Shown: in pieces, positions 42,558-52,359 of the stretch | How the letters are laid out: each line of letters starts with the position of its first letter | Position numbering within the stretch: the first letter of the stretch is position 1 | Source: Hyphomonas sp. | GTDB taxonomy: Bacteria; Pseudomonadota; Alphaproteobacteria; Caulobacterales; Hyphomonadaceae | Assembly: GCA_002700305.1 (NCBI GenBank) | Contig: PACZ01000052.1 | Coordinates: 9,483-73,482 of the forward strand | Direction: 5' to 3' | DNA length: 64,000 nucleotides | Program-made: the position numbers and the translations under genes | The notes under the pieces: generated by a model | Databases searched by the model: none | What the model was told of the DNA's origin: nothing | The model's input: the letters and a program-made list of their open reading frames with translations, nothing else

Positions 42558-44357
42558 CTATCTCTGGAATACATAGGTTCCGGGGGCGTCTTCAAGCGCG
42601 GGATATCCTTTTCGCGCCGCGCCTATCCGGGGCGGGCGGATGAGGTCGGCCGAAGACTGCGCCGTCAGCCACTCTGTCCAGCTCTCCCACCATGAGCCGG
42701 AATGTTCCTTTGCCGCTTCCAGCCACTGGTCCGGGCTGAGGATCGGATCGCGGTGCCGGTGATGGGCGATCCGGTAGTGGCGGCCATTATGACCGGGCTC
42801 GCTGACAATGCCGGCATTGTGCCCGCCATTCGCCAGCGCGAAGGTCAGATCGGTGTCCAGGAGTTGATGGATCTTGAAGACCGAGCGCCATGGCGCAACA
42901 TGGTCCCGTTCGGTGCCCACGGCGAAGACCGGCACCCGCAAACCCTGCAGATTGACCGGGCGCCCGTCGACCATGAAACGCCCATTGGACAAGTCATTAT
43001 TGATATAGAGCTTCTTCAGATACTCCGCATGCATCTTGTAAGGCATGCGCGTCGTGTCGGCGTTCCAGGCCATGATGTCGAACATGGGGGCGCGTTCCCC
43101 CATCATGTATTCACGGACAAGGCGCGACCAGAGCAGGTCGTTCGAGCGCAGCAGCTGGAACGCCCCGGCCATTTCGTCGGCGGAGAGAAAGCCCCGGTTC
43201 CACATCACGCTTTCCAGGAAGTGCATCTGGCTGTGGTCTATGAAGAGGGCGAGTTCCCCCGGTTCGCTGAAATCTGTCTGCGCCGCCAGGAGGGAGACAG
43301 ACGCCAGCCGGTCATCGCCGTCCCGTGCCATGGTGGACGCCGCGATGGAAAGAAGCGTGCCGCCCAGGCAATAGCCCGCGGCGTGGACTTTCCGGTCCGG
43401 ACAGATCGCGCTGATGGCATCGAGCGCATCCATCACGCCCATGCGGCGATAATCATTGAGGGAAAGCTCGTGATCGTCGGCGCCCGGATTGCGCCACGAA
43501 ATCATGAAGACGGTGAAGCCCTGTTCGGTCAGGTATTTCACCATCGAATTCGTCGGAGAGAGATCGAGAATATAGTACTTCATGATCCAGGCCGGTGTGA
43601 TCAGGATCGGTTCGGCGTGAACCTCTTTCGTGGCCGGGGCATACTGGATCAGTTCGATCAGGTGATTGCGGAAAACGACTTTGCCGGGCGTGACGGCCAC
43701 TTGCTCACCCGGGATGAAGTCTTCGGTGCCGACCGGTGGCTTGCCCTGGATCTGGCGGCGCATGTCTTCGCGCCAGTTGTTGAAGCCATTGATGAAGTTC
43801 TGACCGCCGGTTTTGCGCGTGCGCTCCAGAACTTCCGGATTTGTGAACGGGTTGTTCGAAGGGGCGTAAATGTCGAGCAGCTGGCGGGCGACGAAGGAGA
43901 CGACTTCCTCATGATGCGGACTGACGCCCGGCACATCATGGGTCAGATTGTGCCACCATTGCTGGGTCAGCAGGAAGGATTGCGACCACAGGCCGAAGGG
44001 CTGCTTGCGCCAGGCGGGATCGCGGAACCGGTTGTCGCCGGGCAGGGCCTCGATACAGCAATCGGCCTCTTCCTGTCCGGCGGCCGAGAGCATGTAGGCC
44101 GACAGGCGGCTGGCCTTGCGATAGGTTTTCTGAGCCATTTCCAGCTGTTTGCCCGGCGCAGCCTGCAGGTGCAGAAGCCAGTCCATGTAAGCGAGCGCCA
44201 GCGAGGCGGGAGACAGGCCCCCGGTAAAGCGGCTGATCATCACGTCCCGCATCCGGTCCATTGCCTCGAAGGCGCCCTGACGGGCGGCGTCGGGATCGGC
44301 TGCGGGTGTGTTCTGCGTAGAACTGGGGCGGGGGGTGCCTGAAGTGTCTTTGGGCAT
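42558..44357 (-). CDS. phaC: Class I poly(3-hydroxyalkanoate) synthase (first copy)
   Basis: 599 residues. PhaC N-terminal domain (FEAMDRMRDVMISRFTGGLSPASLALAYMDWLLHLQAAPGKQLE, then FLLTQQWWHNL) is followed by the alpha/beta-hydrolase part. The nucleophile is in AAGYCLGGTLLS (cysteine lipase box). The catalytic Asp and His are in FAVGTERDHVAPWRS and LANGGHNAGIVSEPGHNG. It polymerises (R)-3-hydroxyacyl-CoA into PHA granules. It is the first gene of an apparent operon with the MaoC-PTA and ackA genes. A second, different PhaC is encoded at 48808. Confidence 0.95.
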   Translation of the reverse strand: MPKDTSGTPRPSSTQNTPAADPDAARQGAFEAMDRMRDVMISRFTGGLSPASLALAYMDWLLHLQAAPGKQLEMAQKTYRKASRLSAYMLSAAGQEEADCCIEALPGDNRFRDPAWRKQPFGLWSQSFLLTQQWWHNLTHDVPGVSPHHEEVVSFVARQLLDIYAPSNNPFTNPEVLERTRKTGGQNFINGFNNWREDMRRQIQGKPPVGTEDFIPGEQVAVTPGKVVFRNHLIELIQYAPATKEVHAEPILITPAWIMKYYILDLSPTNSMVKYLTEQGFTVFMISWRNPGADDHELSLNDYRRMGVMDALDAISAICPDRKVHAAGYCLGGTLLSIAASTMARDGDDRLASVSLLAAQTDFSEPGELALFIDHSQMHFLESVMWNRGFLSADEMAGAFQLLRSNDLLWSRLVREYMMGERAPMFDIMAWNADTTRMPYKMHAEYLKKLYINNDLSNGRFMVDGRPVNLQGLRVPVFAVGTERDHVAPWRSVFKIHQLLDTDLTFALANGGHNAGIVSEPGHNGRHYRIAHHRHRDPILSPDQWLEAAKEHSGSWWESWTEWLTAQSSADLIRPPRIGAARKGYPALEDAPGTYVFQR

Positions 44358-44490
44358 GGCCAGCTTTCTGCTGCGAACGGAAATCCTGCATTCTTACCGG
44401 GGCAGTATGACAGACAGTCGTACCGGTTTGCTTAAATCATTCAGCGGAAATCCACACGCCGCGCATATGGCCGTTTTGCGGGCAACCGGC

Positions 44491-44697
44491 CTATTCGTCT
44501 TCCGGCGGCGGCGTGCCGCGGTTCATCCACGCGAAAAGCGGCTTCAGCGGGAAGATCCATGCAATCCCGGCCACGACATAGAAGACCAGCTCAGCCCAGC
44601 GCGGCCAGTTCGAGGTCATACCGCCGATCGTTGCGGCCAGCACAATATAAATGAACAGGTAGACCAGGAGGATCAGGGCGGTGAGCGGCTTGCGCAT
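44491..44697 (-). CDS. DUF2842 small membrane protein
   Basis: 68 residues: MRKPLTALILLVYLFIYIVLAATIGGM, then WPRWAELVFYVVAGIAWIFPLKPLFAWMNRGTPPPEDE. It has two TM helices and the C-terminal pattern W-P-K/R-PL--WM of the DUF2842 family, found in alphaproteobacteria. The function is not known. It is divergent from ctaA, a frequent neighbour, so a link to respiratory-chain assembly is possible. Confidence 0.85.
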   Translation of the reverse strand: MRKPLTALILLVYLFIYIVLAATIGGMTSNWPRWAELVFYVVAGIAWIFPLKPLFAWMNRGTPPPEDE

Positions 44698-44769
44698 GAA
44701 TGCAGTCCTTTGTGCAGATGCGACCCCGCAGACCCTTGCCGAGCGGCAGCCTCACGTCAATTAAAGCGC

Positions 44770-45807
44770 ATGAGCGAAACCACAATCCCCCCCGCTGCAG
44801 CCCCCTGGATCCGCCGCTGGCTGATCCTGGTCGGCCTCATGGTCTATGCGATGATCTTGATCGGCGGCGCGACCCGCCTGACCGATTCCGGCTTGTCGAT
44901 TACGGAATGGGACCCGATCAAGGGCGCCATCCCGCCGCTGTCGGCAGATGCCTGGAACGAGGCTTTTGCGAAATACCGGGATACGGCGGAATACCGCTAC
45001 ATCAATCACGGCATGTCGATGTCGGAGTTCCAGCATATTTACTGGTGGGAGTGGGGGCATCGTTTCTTCGGCCGGATGATCGGCCTTGTGGCGGTGCTGG
45101 GCATTGCCGTGTTCGCAGTGCGGAAATGGCTGACGCGGCCGCTGCTGTGGAAGCTTCTCGGGCTCGTGGCGCTGGGTGGGCTGCAGGGCGCCATTGGCTG
45201 GTGGATGGTGTCCAGCGGCATTGGCGAGACGACCCGGGTGGATGTCGCGCCTTACCGGCTGATGACGCATTTCATTCTGGCGCTGCTGATCCTCGCCCTG
45301 GTCGCCTGGTTGTGGCTGGACCTTGGCCAGCGCGCGCGTAGCCCGGCCCCGCGTGCGATACGCGTAACGGCGAAATTGTTGCTTGTGGCGATTTTCGTGC
45401 AGATGGCAGCGGGCGCCCTGGTGGCGGGCCTCGATGCCGGGCGCAGCTATAATGACTGGCCGCTGATGGCGGGCGAACTGGTGCCGTCACATTATATAGA
45501 GGGCGATCTGGGCATCCGCAGCCTGTTCGAAGGGCGGGCTGCGACCCAGTTCAATCACCGCATCTTCGCCTATGTGATCTGGGCGGCGAGCCTTGTCGCG
45601 GCATGGGCATACCGGAAAACCGCGCACGGGCGCAGCTTCATGGTCTTTGCCGGTCTGGTCAGCCTGCAGGCTGTCTGGGGGATTTTCACCCTCTTGCACG
45701 CGGCGCCGATGAACCTGGCGCTTCTGCATCAGGCCATCGGAGTTGTGGTGACGCTGGCGGCCGTCCGCCTGGTCTGGCTGACGGCGCGCCCGGATGCGTC
45801 CGCTTAG
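44770..45807 (+). CDS. ctaA: Heme A synthase (CtaA/Cox15)
   Basis: 345 residues with about eight TM helices in two internally homologous halves. Heme ligands: HIYWWEWGHRFFGR and YRLMTHFILALL in the first half, ATQFNHRIFAYVIW and ALLHQAIGVVVTL in the second. LIGGATRLTDSGLSITEWDPIKGAIPPL and ALVAGLDAGRSYNDWPLM are family signatures. It oxidises heme O to heme A in the inner membrane for aa3-type oxidases. The ATG at 44770 follows the sequence TTAAAGCGC; the downstream gene is convergent and overlaps by 4 bp. Confidence 0.95.
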   Translation: MSETTIPPAAAPWIRRWLILVGLMVYAMILIGGATRLTDSGLSITEWDPIKGAIPPLSADAWNEAFAKYRDTAEYRYINHGMSMSEFQHIYWWEWGHRFFGRMIGLVAVLGIAVFAVRKWLTRPLLWKLLGLVALGGLQGAIGWWMVSSGIGETTRVDVAPYRLMTHFILALLILALVAWLWLDLGQRARSPAPRAIRVTAKLLLVAIFVQMAAGALVAGLDAGRSYNDWPLMAGELVPSHYIEGDLGIRSLFEGRAATQFNHRIFAYVIWAASLVAAWAYRKTAHGRSFMVFAGLVSLQAVWGIFTLLHAAPMNLALLHQAIGVVVTLAAVRLVWLTARPDASA

Positions 45808-46787
45808 TTCCCGCCCGTCTGGGCGTCCGGCAAGGTGATTTCGCTCGGGTCGACGAACACGACCTGGCTTTTCCCCGGCTCCACTTCGCCGGCCAGCGCG
45901 ATCACGCCGCCCGGGTAACCGCCGGACATCATGGTGCCCATGGCGGCCATGGCGACCGGCTTCTCAGGTGCGAACACGCTGAGGCCGTCGCGGATATTCA
46001 CGTCAGTTGTGGTCATGCCGAGGTCGGTGGACAGTTTCAGGCCGGAATCAGGCTCCAGCGACAGAAGCGCGGAGACCTGGCCGCGGATCAGCGGGGCAGC
46101 AGCTGTGGCACGCGGGGAGGCGACCAGCGTGTCATCGGTGTAGGCGCAGGACTGGATCGGGAAGTCGGTGAATGTGGATTCGCCGCGTTCCCAGCTCAGT
46201 TCCCCATCGGTTTCCTTGACGATTCCTGCCTGCAGAACCCGGTCATTGCCCAGTGTCCAGAAAGCCAGCCGCATGATGCCTTCCGTGCCGGCCGGGCCGG
46301 AGCAGAGGCCTTCAACGAAGGTCTCACCGTCAACAGAGAGATCGACCTGCGCCGGGGCGATCAGGCCATCGCCGAAAACATAAGCTTTTACAGTGCCTTC
46401 GCGGTCAACGCCCGGGAAGACAGTCAGCGTGCTGCCACCGATATTGGTGGACTGGCCACCGGCCAGCGCTTTGACACGGAAATTGGTCGGCTCGCCGATC
46501 CGTTCAGCCTCCATGTCGAAGAACTGGAGGCCGCCGGGCTCATAGGCGACAGCCAGGATACCGCGTGACCCGCCGGACAAAGCGATTGCAGAGACGGGTG
46601 ATTCCAGTGTACGGGTCGCCCATACCGCCGGAAGCTCCACATCTGCAGTGATTGCAGAGGTTTCCGGGGGGGATTTGGGCGCTTGTTCCGGCTTGCTGCA
46701 GGCCGCCGTGGTAAAAAGCAGGGCAAGTCCAAGCCCTGCGTTGACAACGGTGGATGTGGCGCTTAAACGCCAGCGCTTGAATTCCAT
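45804..46787 (-). CDS. Hypothetical lipoprotein
   Basis: About 327 residues from the Met encoded at 46785-46787 ([30 protein letters not shown]). TTAAC is a lipobox, with mature Cys near residue 30. The rest consists of beta-rich segments with a possible propeller-like pattern ([50 protein letters not shown]). No family recognised. It is read away from rplM and ends inside the last codons of ctaA. Function unknown; probably a membrane-anchored periplasmic protein. Confidence 0.7.
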   Translation of the reverse strand: MEFKRWRLSATSTVVNAGLGLALLFTTAACSKPEQAPKSPPETSAITADVELPAVWATRTLESPVSAIALSGGSRGILAVAYEPGGLQFFDMEAERIGEPTNFRVKALAGGQSTNIGGSTLTVFPGVDREGTVKAYVFGDGLIAPAQVDLSVDGETFVEGLCSGPAGTEGIMRLAFWTLGNDRVLQAGIVKETDGELSWERGESTFTDFPIQSCAYTDDTLVASPRATAAAPLIRGQVSALLSLEPDSGLKLSTDLGMTTTDVNIRDGLSVFAPEKPVAMAAMGTMMSGGYPGGVIALAGEVEPGKSQVVFVDPSEITLPDAQTGGN

Positions 46788-46825
46788 TCCATGAACTCCG
46801 AAAGCGAGAGGCTCTGAGTAGAGCG

Positions 46826-47290
46826 ATGAAAACCTATAACGCACCCGTGGACGTCGAGAATAAGTGGGTCGTGATCGACGCGACTGATGTCGTTGTCGGA
46901 CGTCTTGCTTCTTACGTCGCCAAGCGCCTGCGCGGCAAGCACCGCCCTGACTTTACTCCGCACATCGATACCGGTGACCATGTCATCGTGATCAATGCGG
47001 AAAAAGCAAAGTTCACCGGCAACAAGCTGACCGACAAAGTCTACTACCGCCACACCGGCCACCCGGGCGGCATCAAGTCGACCACGGCCGGCAAAATCCT
47101 TTCCGGCCGCTTCCCGGAACGCGCCATCGAAATGGCCGTGAAGCGCATGCTGCCGAAAGAAAGCCCGCTGGCTCGCAAGCAGTACTCGAAACTGCGCGTC
47201 TATGCCGGTGCTGAGCACCCGCACACGGCCCAGAGCCCCGAAAGCGTCGACTTCGCGTCGATGAACCGCAAAAACGTCAAAACGGCCTGA
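46826..47290 (+). CDS. rplM: 50S ribosomal protein L13
   Basis: 154 residues. [120 protein letters not shown] is the full L13 signature. It forms the standard rplM-rpsI operon with the next gene, 5 bp away. Normal length, no oddities. Confidence 0.98.
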   Translation: MKTYNAPVDVENKWVVIDATDVVVGRLASYVAKRLRGKHRPDFTPHIDTGDHVIVINAEKAKFTGNKLTDKVYYRHTGHPGGIKSTTAGKILSGRFPERAIEMAVKRMLPKESPLARKQYSKLRVYAGAEHPHTAQSPESVDFASMNRKNVKTA

Positions 47291-47295
47291 TCATT

Positions 47296-47784
47296 ATGAC
47301 CGACACTGCAAACTCCCTCCAGGACCTCGGCACCATGACTGGTGACGAAACCGTCACCGCCGCTCCGGAGACCCTCGTTGAACCGAAAATCGACGCTCAG
47401 GGCCGTGCTTACGGCACCGGCCGCCGCAAGGAAGCCGTCGCCCGCGTCTGGATCAAGCCGGGCTCCGGCAAGATCACGATCAATGGCCGTGACCAGGAAC
47501 AATACTTTGCGCGCCCGGTGCTGCGCATGGTGATTGCTCAGCCGCTGATCGAAGCCGGCCGCGAGACCGAGTTTGACGTGATCGCCACCGTGAAAGGCTC
47601 CGGCCTGATGGGCCAGGCTGGCGCAGTGCGCCACGGCATTTCGCGCGCCCTCGTCGCTTACGAGCCGGGCCTGCGCAAAGTGCTCAAGCCGTTCGGCTTC
47701 ATGACCCGCGACCCGCGTGTCGTCGAGCGTAAGAAGTACGGCAAGGCGAAAGCCCGCCGCAGCTTCCAGTTCTCGAAGCGCTAA
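47296..47784 (+). CDS. rpsI: 30S ribosomal protein S9
   Basis: 162 residues. The core begins at [31 protein letters not shown] and ends with [29 protein letters not shown], whose C-terminal KR contacts the P-site tRNA. A ~30-residue N-terminal extension is typical of alphaproteobacteria. Second gene of the rplM operon, followed by a terminator at 47810. Confidence 0.98.
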   Translation: MTDTANSLQDLGTMTGDETVTAAPETLVEPKIDAQGRAYGTGRRKEAVARVWIKPGSGKITINGRDQEQYFARPVLRMVIAQPLIEAGRETEFDVIATVKGSGLMGQAGAVRHGISRALVAYEPGLRKVLKPFGFMTRDPRVVERKKYGKAKARRSFQFSKR

Positions 47785-47809
47785 GCCGCATCCGGTTTAT
47801 TCTTTTCGG

Positions 47810-47845
47810 GCGGGCGCTTCGGTGACGGAGCGCCCGCTTTTTTTT
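47810..47845 (+). terminator. Rho-independent terminator after rpsI
   Basis: gcgggcgc (47810-47817) and gcgcccgc (47830-47837) form an 8-bp stem with a 12-nt loop that can extend by a few pairs, followed by eight T. Confidence 0.93.
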
Positions 47846-47875
47846 GTCTTGCGTTTGCAAAGGGACGGGAACGCA

Positions 47876-48811
47876 ATGCTGCCCAAAGTTTTCATTGATG
47901 GCGAAGCCGGCACGACCGGGCTTCAGATTGCCGACCGGCTGCGGGGCCGGACGGACCTGGAATTGATCTCGATCAATCCGGACAAGCGCAAGGACAATGA
48001 CGAGCGCGCACGCCTCATGAACATGGCCGACGCCGTGATCATGTGCCTGCCGGACGAGGCGGCGCGCCTGGGTGTATCGCTGGTGACCAGCCAGAACACC
48101 GTCATCATCGATGCGTCTTCTGCTCACCGGACAGCGTCCGGCTGGACGTATGGCTTTCCGGAAATGGACAAGACACAGCGGGCCGCCCTGCGCGCCTGCC
48201 GCCGGATTTCCAATCCGGGCTGCTACCCGACGGGCATGATCGCCCTGATGCGCCCGCTCACCTCGGCGGGCCTTGTGCCGGCCTCCCTGCCGGTGACGGT
48301 GAGTGCGGTGTCCGGCTATTCCGGTGGCGGCAAGGCGATGATCGCGGAGTTCGAAGAGGGCGGCACGGAGGACAATCACCGGATTTACGCCCTGACACAG
48401 AAGCACAAGCATTTGCCGGAGATGAAGCGCTATGGACGGCTGGACCATGCGCCCATGTTCCTGCCATCCGTCGGCCGGTTCGCGCAGGGTATGCTGACCC
48501 AAATTGCCTTGCCGCTCTGGGCACTGCCGGGAAAGCCGAAACGTGCTGACCTGCATGCCGCGCTCTCGAAAGCCTATGAAGGCGAAACCTTTGTGAAAGT
48601 GCCGTCACTGGCGGAATGCGATGCGCTGACGGGTCTGGAGCCGGAAGCCTGCAATGGCACCAATCGTCTGGAGCTGTTCGTGTTCGGTTCGGACGAGGAA
48701 GCCCGCCTTGTCGCCCGGCTCGACAATCTCGGCAAGGGCGCTTCCGGCGCAGCCGTTCAGAACCTCAACATCGCGCTGGGGCTGGATGAAACGGCCGGTC
48801 TGGACGCTTAA
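47876..48811 (+). CDS. argC: N-acetyl-gamma-glutamyl-phosphate reductase, short type
   Basis: 311 residues from the ATG at 47876. The NADP motif is VFIDGEAGTTGLQIADRL. The active cysteine is in RRISNPGCYPTGMIALMRPL, with VSAVSGYSGGGKAMI and the histidine in KHKHLPEMKRY. Length and these motifs fit the shorter ArgC type (type 2). It catalyses the NADPH-dependent reduction of N-acetylglutamyl phosphate in arginine synthesis. It follows the rpsI terminator and overlaps the convergent phaC gene by 4 bp. Confidence 0.94.
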   Translation: MLPKVFIDGEAGTTGLQIADRLRGRTDLELISINPDKRKDNDERARLMNMADAVIMCLPDEAARLGVSLVTSQNTVIIDASSAHRTASGWTYGFPEMDKTQRAALRACRRISNPGCYPTGMIALMRPLTSAGLVPASLPVTVSAVSGYSGGGKAMIAEFEEGGTEDNHRIYALTQKHKHLPEMKRYGRLDHAPMFLPSVGRFAQGMLTQIALPLWALPGKPKRADLHAALSKAYEGETFVKVPSLAECDALTGLEPEACNGTNRLELFVFGSDEEARLVARLDNLGKGASGAAVQNLNIALGLDETAGLDA

Positions 48812-50634
48812 ACAGGTAGTTTGATGTCCGACAGGCGGACCTTGGCATAGGTGCCCGGGGCGGCGCCGAGGCCCATGTCCTTCGGCTGCTTTGCCTCGAC
48901 CTTGCGGCCCGATTTCGGGCGCAGCCAGTCCCACCAGGTTGGCCACCAGGAGCCGGGGACTTCTTCGGCATTCTCCAGCCACTCGCCGCCGGTTTCGGTC
49001 AGATCCGGGTTCAGCCAGTGCTGGTACTTGTTCGCATCGGGGTGGTTGACGACGCCGGCGATATGTCCGGACCCGGACAGAACGAATTTTGTGTCTCCGC
49101 CAAAGACAAGCGCCGTGCGGTACACGCTTTCGAACGGGCAGATATGGTCGTCCTTGCTGGCCTGGACCATGACGGGGATTTTCACCTGCTTCAGGTCCAC
49201 GGTTTCGCCAAGTACTTCAAAGCTGCCGGTCGACAGGCGATTTTCGTCGTAGCAGTCTTTCAGGTAGCGCTGATGCACCTTACCCGGAATATTGGTCTGG
49301 TCGGCGTTCCAGTAGAGCAGGTCGAACGGGCGGGGTGACTTGCCCAGCATGTATTCGTCGATGACGTAGCGCCAGACGAGATCGATCGGGCGCAGCCAGT
49401 TGAATGTCTCGTACATCATCGAGCCGGGCATGACACCGCCATTCTCTTCGATGATGCCATTGATGTAGCCGCGTCCCGGACCGTCCGTGAAAACCTTCAG
49501 ATCGCCAGCGAGTTCAAAGTCCGACTGGGAGGCGAAGAAGGTTGCCGACTTGATCTTGTCATATCCGGTCTTGGCCATGTGACCGAGTGCGGAGGACAGC
49601 ATGGTTCCGCCGATACAATAGCCGACCGTGTTGACGCCGGTTGCACCAGCCGCCTGCATGGTCGCCTCAACGGCCGCATAGGCGCCTTTCTGAACATAGT
49701 CGTCCCAGGTGAAGTCCTGTGTAACTTCATCAGCCGAGCGCCAGGACACGACAAAAACCGGCACGCCCTTGTCGACCAGCCAGCGGATCATCGAGTTCTT
49801 TTCCTGAAGGTCCAGGATGTAGAATTTGTTGATCCAGGGCGGGAAGATCAGCAGCGGGCGGGAATAGGTCTTTTCCTGCGTCGGCGCGTAATGGATCAGC
49901 TCGATCAGGTCATTCCGGAAGACGACCTGGCCGGGCGCCGTGGCGATGTTCTCACCCAGTTTGAACGGCGTCTCATCGGTCTGGCTGATATAGAGCTTGC
50001 CGCCGCCCTTCTTCACATCGGCCCGGGCGAGGCGCAGACCATCCAGCACGCTTTGCCCGCCGGTTTCGAAGAAGGCGCGCAGTGCGGTCGGGTTGGAGCC
50101 GAGATAGTTGGTCGGTGACAGCGTGTCGGTCAGGAGCTGGGTGAAGAACTTTGCGCGCAGCTGCAGGTTTTCCGGCAGGCCGGGGGCCTGGTCGGCCAGG
50201 CTGTTCATCCAGTTGGCGTTGACCTCGTAAGCCTTGCGGATGAAGCGGAAGCCCGGATTGCTGGCCCATTCGGGATCCGAGAAGCGCTTGTCCTTCTCCT
50301 TTTCCGTTGGACCGGACACCGCCTCCATGGCCATTTCCTGCCAGAGTTTCATCCAGCTGGTCATGAGTTCGAGATTGGCGTTGAACATCGCGGCCGGATT
50401 GGTGGCAAAACTCCAGCCGACAGCGCGGAAAGCTTCGCCGACCCGCATCGGATCGCCCTGCGAGACGGTGCCCAGCGGCCCTGAGCCCATCATCACGTCC
50501 GCAAGCAGGCCCTGGGATTCGACATTCGCCAGCGAAAGCGTGGTCATCAGGACCTGCAAACGTGCCGGGTCCTGGCTCATCATCAACTCAGCCAGGGGGG
50601 CAGGTGTGTCCTTGATTCTCTTGTCACCACTCAT
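48808..50634 (-). CDS. phaC: Class I poly(3-hydroxyalkanoate) synthase (second copy)
   Basis: 608 residues. N-terminal domain with NANLELMTSWMKLWQEMAMEAVSGP and FIRKAYEVNANWMNSLADQAPGL. Catalytic box TVGYCIGGTMLSSALGHMAKTG, Asp in MVQASKDDHICPFESVYR and His in VLSGSGHIAGVVNHPDANKYQHW. It is the more canonical of the two synthases in the window, with FWPTWWDWLRPKSG-like C-terminus. No phasin, phaA or phaB gene lies beside it. The divergent lipoprotein gene starts 72 bp away. Confidence 0.95.
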   Translation of the reverse strand: MSGDKRIKDTPAPLAELMMSQDPARLQVLMTTLSLANVESQGLLADVMMGSGPLGTVSQGDPMRVGEAFRAVGWSFATNPAAMFNANLELMTSWMKLWQEMAMEAVSGPTEKEKDKRFSDPEWASNPGFRFIRKAYEVNANWMNSLADQAPGLPENLQLRAKFFTQLLTDTLSPTNYLGSNPTALRAFFETGGQSVLDGLRLARADVKKGGGKLYISQTDETPFKLGENIATAPGQVVFRNDLIELIHYAPTQEKTYSRPLLIFPPWINKFYILDLQEKNSMIRWLVDKGVPVFVVSWRSADEVTQDFTWDDYVQKGAYAAVEATMQAAGATGVNTVGYCIGGTMLSSALGHMAKTGYDKIKSATFFASQSDFELAGDLKVFTDGPGRGYINGIIEENGGVMPGSMMYETFNWLRPIDLVWRYVIDEYMLGKSPRPFDLLYWNADQTNIPGKVHQRYLKDCYDENRLSTGSFEVLGETVDLKQVKIPVMVQASKDDHICPFESVYRTALVFGGDTKFVLSGSGHIAGVVNHPDANKYQHWLNPDLTETGGEWLENAEEVPGSWWPTWWDWLRPKSGRKVEAKQPKDMGLGAAPGTYAKVRLSDIKLPV

Positions 50635-50706
50635 TCGTACAAATTATGCCTGTTTTAGCCGTCCTTTACTATGCGCCTTAATATTTGTGATTTAGTGAGT
50701 CCCAGC

Positions 50707-51144
50707 ATGAAAAACACGGCGATTCCCCTTTTAAGTGTGTCGATACTGCTCGTTGCGGGCTGTACGAGCTCTTTTTCGCGTGTTCGGGACGCCATCAATC
50801 AGGCACCTGACTGGTATGATGCGCGCCGGAAGGAAATCCGGGGGGAAGGCTATCCGAAGCTGGCTGAGGTGAAGGAAATCCCAGTCGAGCAGCTTCCAGG
50901 CCAGACATTGCCGGCCTCTGCAGCCCGCGTGGACATATTGCAGGCCTATTTTGACTCTAGTGAACGAGCGGAGCCTCCCGTGGATGTTGCCGGCCAGATG
51001 GCCGCGCTGCTGAAGCGGGTAGAAGCGGATTTTGCGGGCTTGCCTGCAGATCCCGCTTTCCTGACGCAGGAAGAGATCGCCGAGATCGAAGCTGCGTTTA
51101 ACGTTCCCAGAGTTACTGAAGGCCTCAAGGTCAGACGCAAATGA
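50707..51144 (+). CDS. Hypothetical lipoprotein
   Basis: 145 residues from ATG 50707. Signal/lipobox: MKNTAIPLLSVSILLVAGCTSSF, lipidated at about C19. A conserved-looking stretch, DAINQAPDWYDARRKEIRGEGYPKLAEV, follows, then a helical C-terminal half. No domain recognised. Its stop overlaps the start of the aminotransferase gene (ATGA), so both are co-translated. Function unknown; it is probably a small envelope protein. Confidence 0.75.
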   Translation: MKNTAIPLLSVSILLVAGCTSSFSRVRDAINQAPDWYDARRKEIRGEGYPKLAEVKEIPVEQLPGQTLPASAARVDILQAYFDSSERAEPPVDVAGQMAALLKRVEADFAGLPADPAFLTQEEIAEIEAAFNVPRVTEGLKVRRK

Positions 51145-52355
51145 ATACCGACTTTCACAAGATCCGCCGACTTCCCCCTTATGTTTTTGAACAGGTGAAC
51201 CGCACCAAGGCGGCCCTTCGCGCAGATGGGGCGGACATTATCGACCTCGGCATGGGCAATCCCGACCTGCCGACCCCCAAACATATTGTCGACAAGCTGT
51301 GCGAAACCGCGCGTCGGCCGGACGTGAACGGCTATTCCGCCTCACGCGGGATTCCGGGCCTGCGCCGCGCGCTGACGGACTATTACAAGCGGCGCTTCGA
51401 CGTAACGCTCGACAAGGACCGGGAAGTGATCGTCACGCTCGGCTCCAAGGAGGGCTTTGCCAACCTCGCCCAGGCCATTTCGGCACCGGGCGATGTGATC
51501 CTGGCGCCCGACCCGTCCTATCCGCTGCACCATTTCGGCTTCATCATCGCCGGGGCTTCCATCCGCGGTGTCCCTGCCCAGACGCCGGAGCAGTACCTGT
51601 CGAACCTCGGCAAGGCCGTGCATTATTCGACCCCGCCGCCGACAGCCATGGTGCTCTGCTACCCGTCCAACCCGACGGCGGCCGTCTGCGACCTCGACTT
51701 CTATAAAGAGGCCATCAAGTTCGCGAAGAAGCACGAGCTGTGGGTTCTCTCGGACCTTGCCTATAACGAGATCTATTTCGACGAACCGACGCCCTCGATC
51801 CTTCAGGTCGATGGAGCGAAGGACATCGCGGTCGAGTTCACGACCATGTCGAAGACCTATTCCATGGCCGGCTGGCGCATGGGCTTCGTCGCCGGGAACG
51901 AGACGCTGATTTCGGCGCTCGCCCGCGTGAAGTCCTATCTCGATTACGGTGCCTACACGCCGATCCAGGTGGCGGCTGTGGCCGCGCTCGATGGCCCGCA
52001 GGACTGTGTGGACGAGACGCGCGCGATCTACAAATCACGCCGCGACGTGCTGGTGGAAAGTTTCACGCGCGCAGGCTGGCCGGTGCCGAGCCCGGCGGCG
52101 TCGATGTTTGCCTGGGCGCCTATCCCGGAACAGCTGAAGCATCTCGGTAGCTTGGAATTCGCGCTGCAGCTGATCAACGAGGCACATGTTGCCGTCGCCC
52201 CCGGCGCTGGCTTCGGCGAGCATGGCGACGGCCATGTCCGCATCGCCCTCGTCGAGAACGAGCAGCGCATCCGCCAGGCCGCCCGCAACATCCGGAAATT
52301 CCTGGAGAAACGCGGCGTGAAAGAGATCAAGCCAACTGCGGCTGCGGCGGAGTAG
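51141..52355 (+). CDS. PLP-dependent aminotransferase, AlaC/LL-DAP-aminotransferase-like
   Basis: 404 residues, fold-type I. IIDLGMGNPDLPTPKHIVDKLCETARRPDVNGYSASRGIPGLRRAL, the N in LCYPSNPTAAV, D-Y in SDLAYNEIYFD, the PLP lysine in TTMSKTYSMAGWRMGFVAGN and the substrate arginine in HGDGHVRIALVEN. The closest pattern is glutamate-pyruvate aminotransferase AlaC; LL-diaminopimelate aminotransferase is the alternative. The gene precedes hom with one convergent MaoC-like gene in between, a common alphaproteobacterial neighbourhood for amino-acid synthesis. Confidence 0.9.
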   Translation: MNTDFHKIRRLPPYVFEQVNRTKAALRADGADIIDLGMGNPDLPTPKHIVDKLCETARRPDVNGYSASRGIPGLRRALTDYYKRRFDVTLDKDREVIVTLGSKEGFANLAQAISAPGDVILAPDPSYPLHHFGFIIAGASIRGVPAQTPEQYLSNLGKAVHYSTPPPTAMVLCYPSNPTAAVCDLDFYKEAIKFAKKHELWVLSDLAYNEIYFDEPTPSILQVDGAKDIAVEFTTMSKTYSMAGWRMGFVAGNETLISALARVKSYLDYGAYTPIQVAAVAALDGPQDCVDETRAIYKSRRDVLVESFTRAGWPVPSPAASMFAWAPIPEQLKHLGSLEFALQLINEAHVAVAPGAGFGEHGDGHVRIALVENEQRIRQAARNIRKFLEKRGVKEIKPTAAAAE

Positions 52356-52359
52356 GCGC

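Noticed and set aside
40992-44342. Two long + strand frames (567 and 546 residues) across the ackA, PTA and phaC genes
   Set aside because: The opposite strand encodes intact, recognisable enzymes with catalytic motifs and tight operon spacing.
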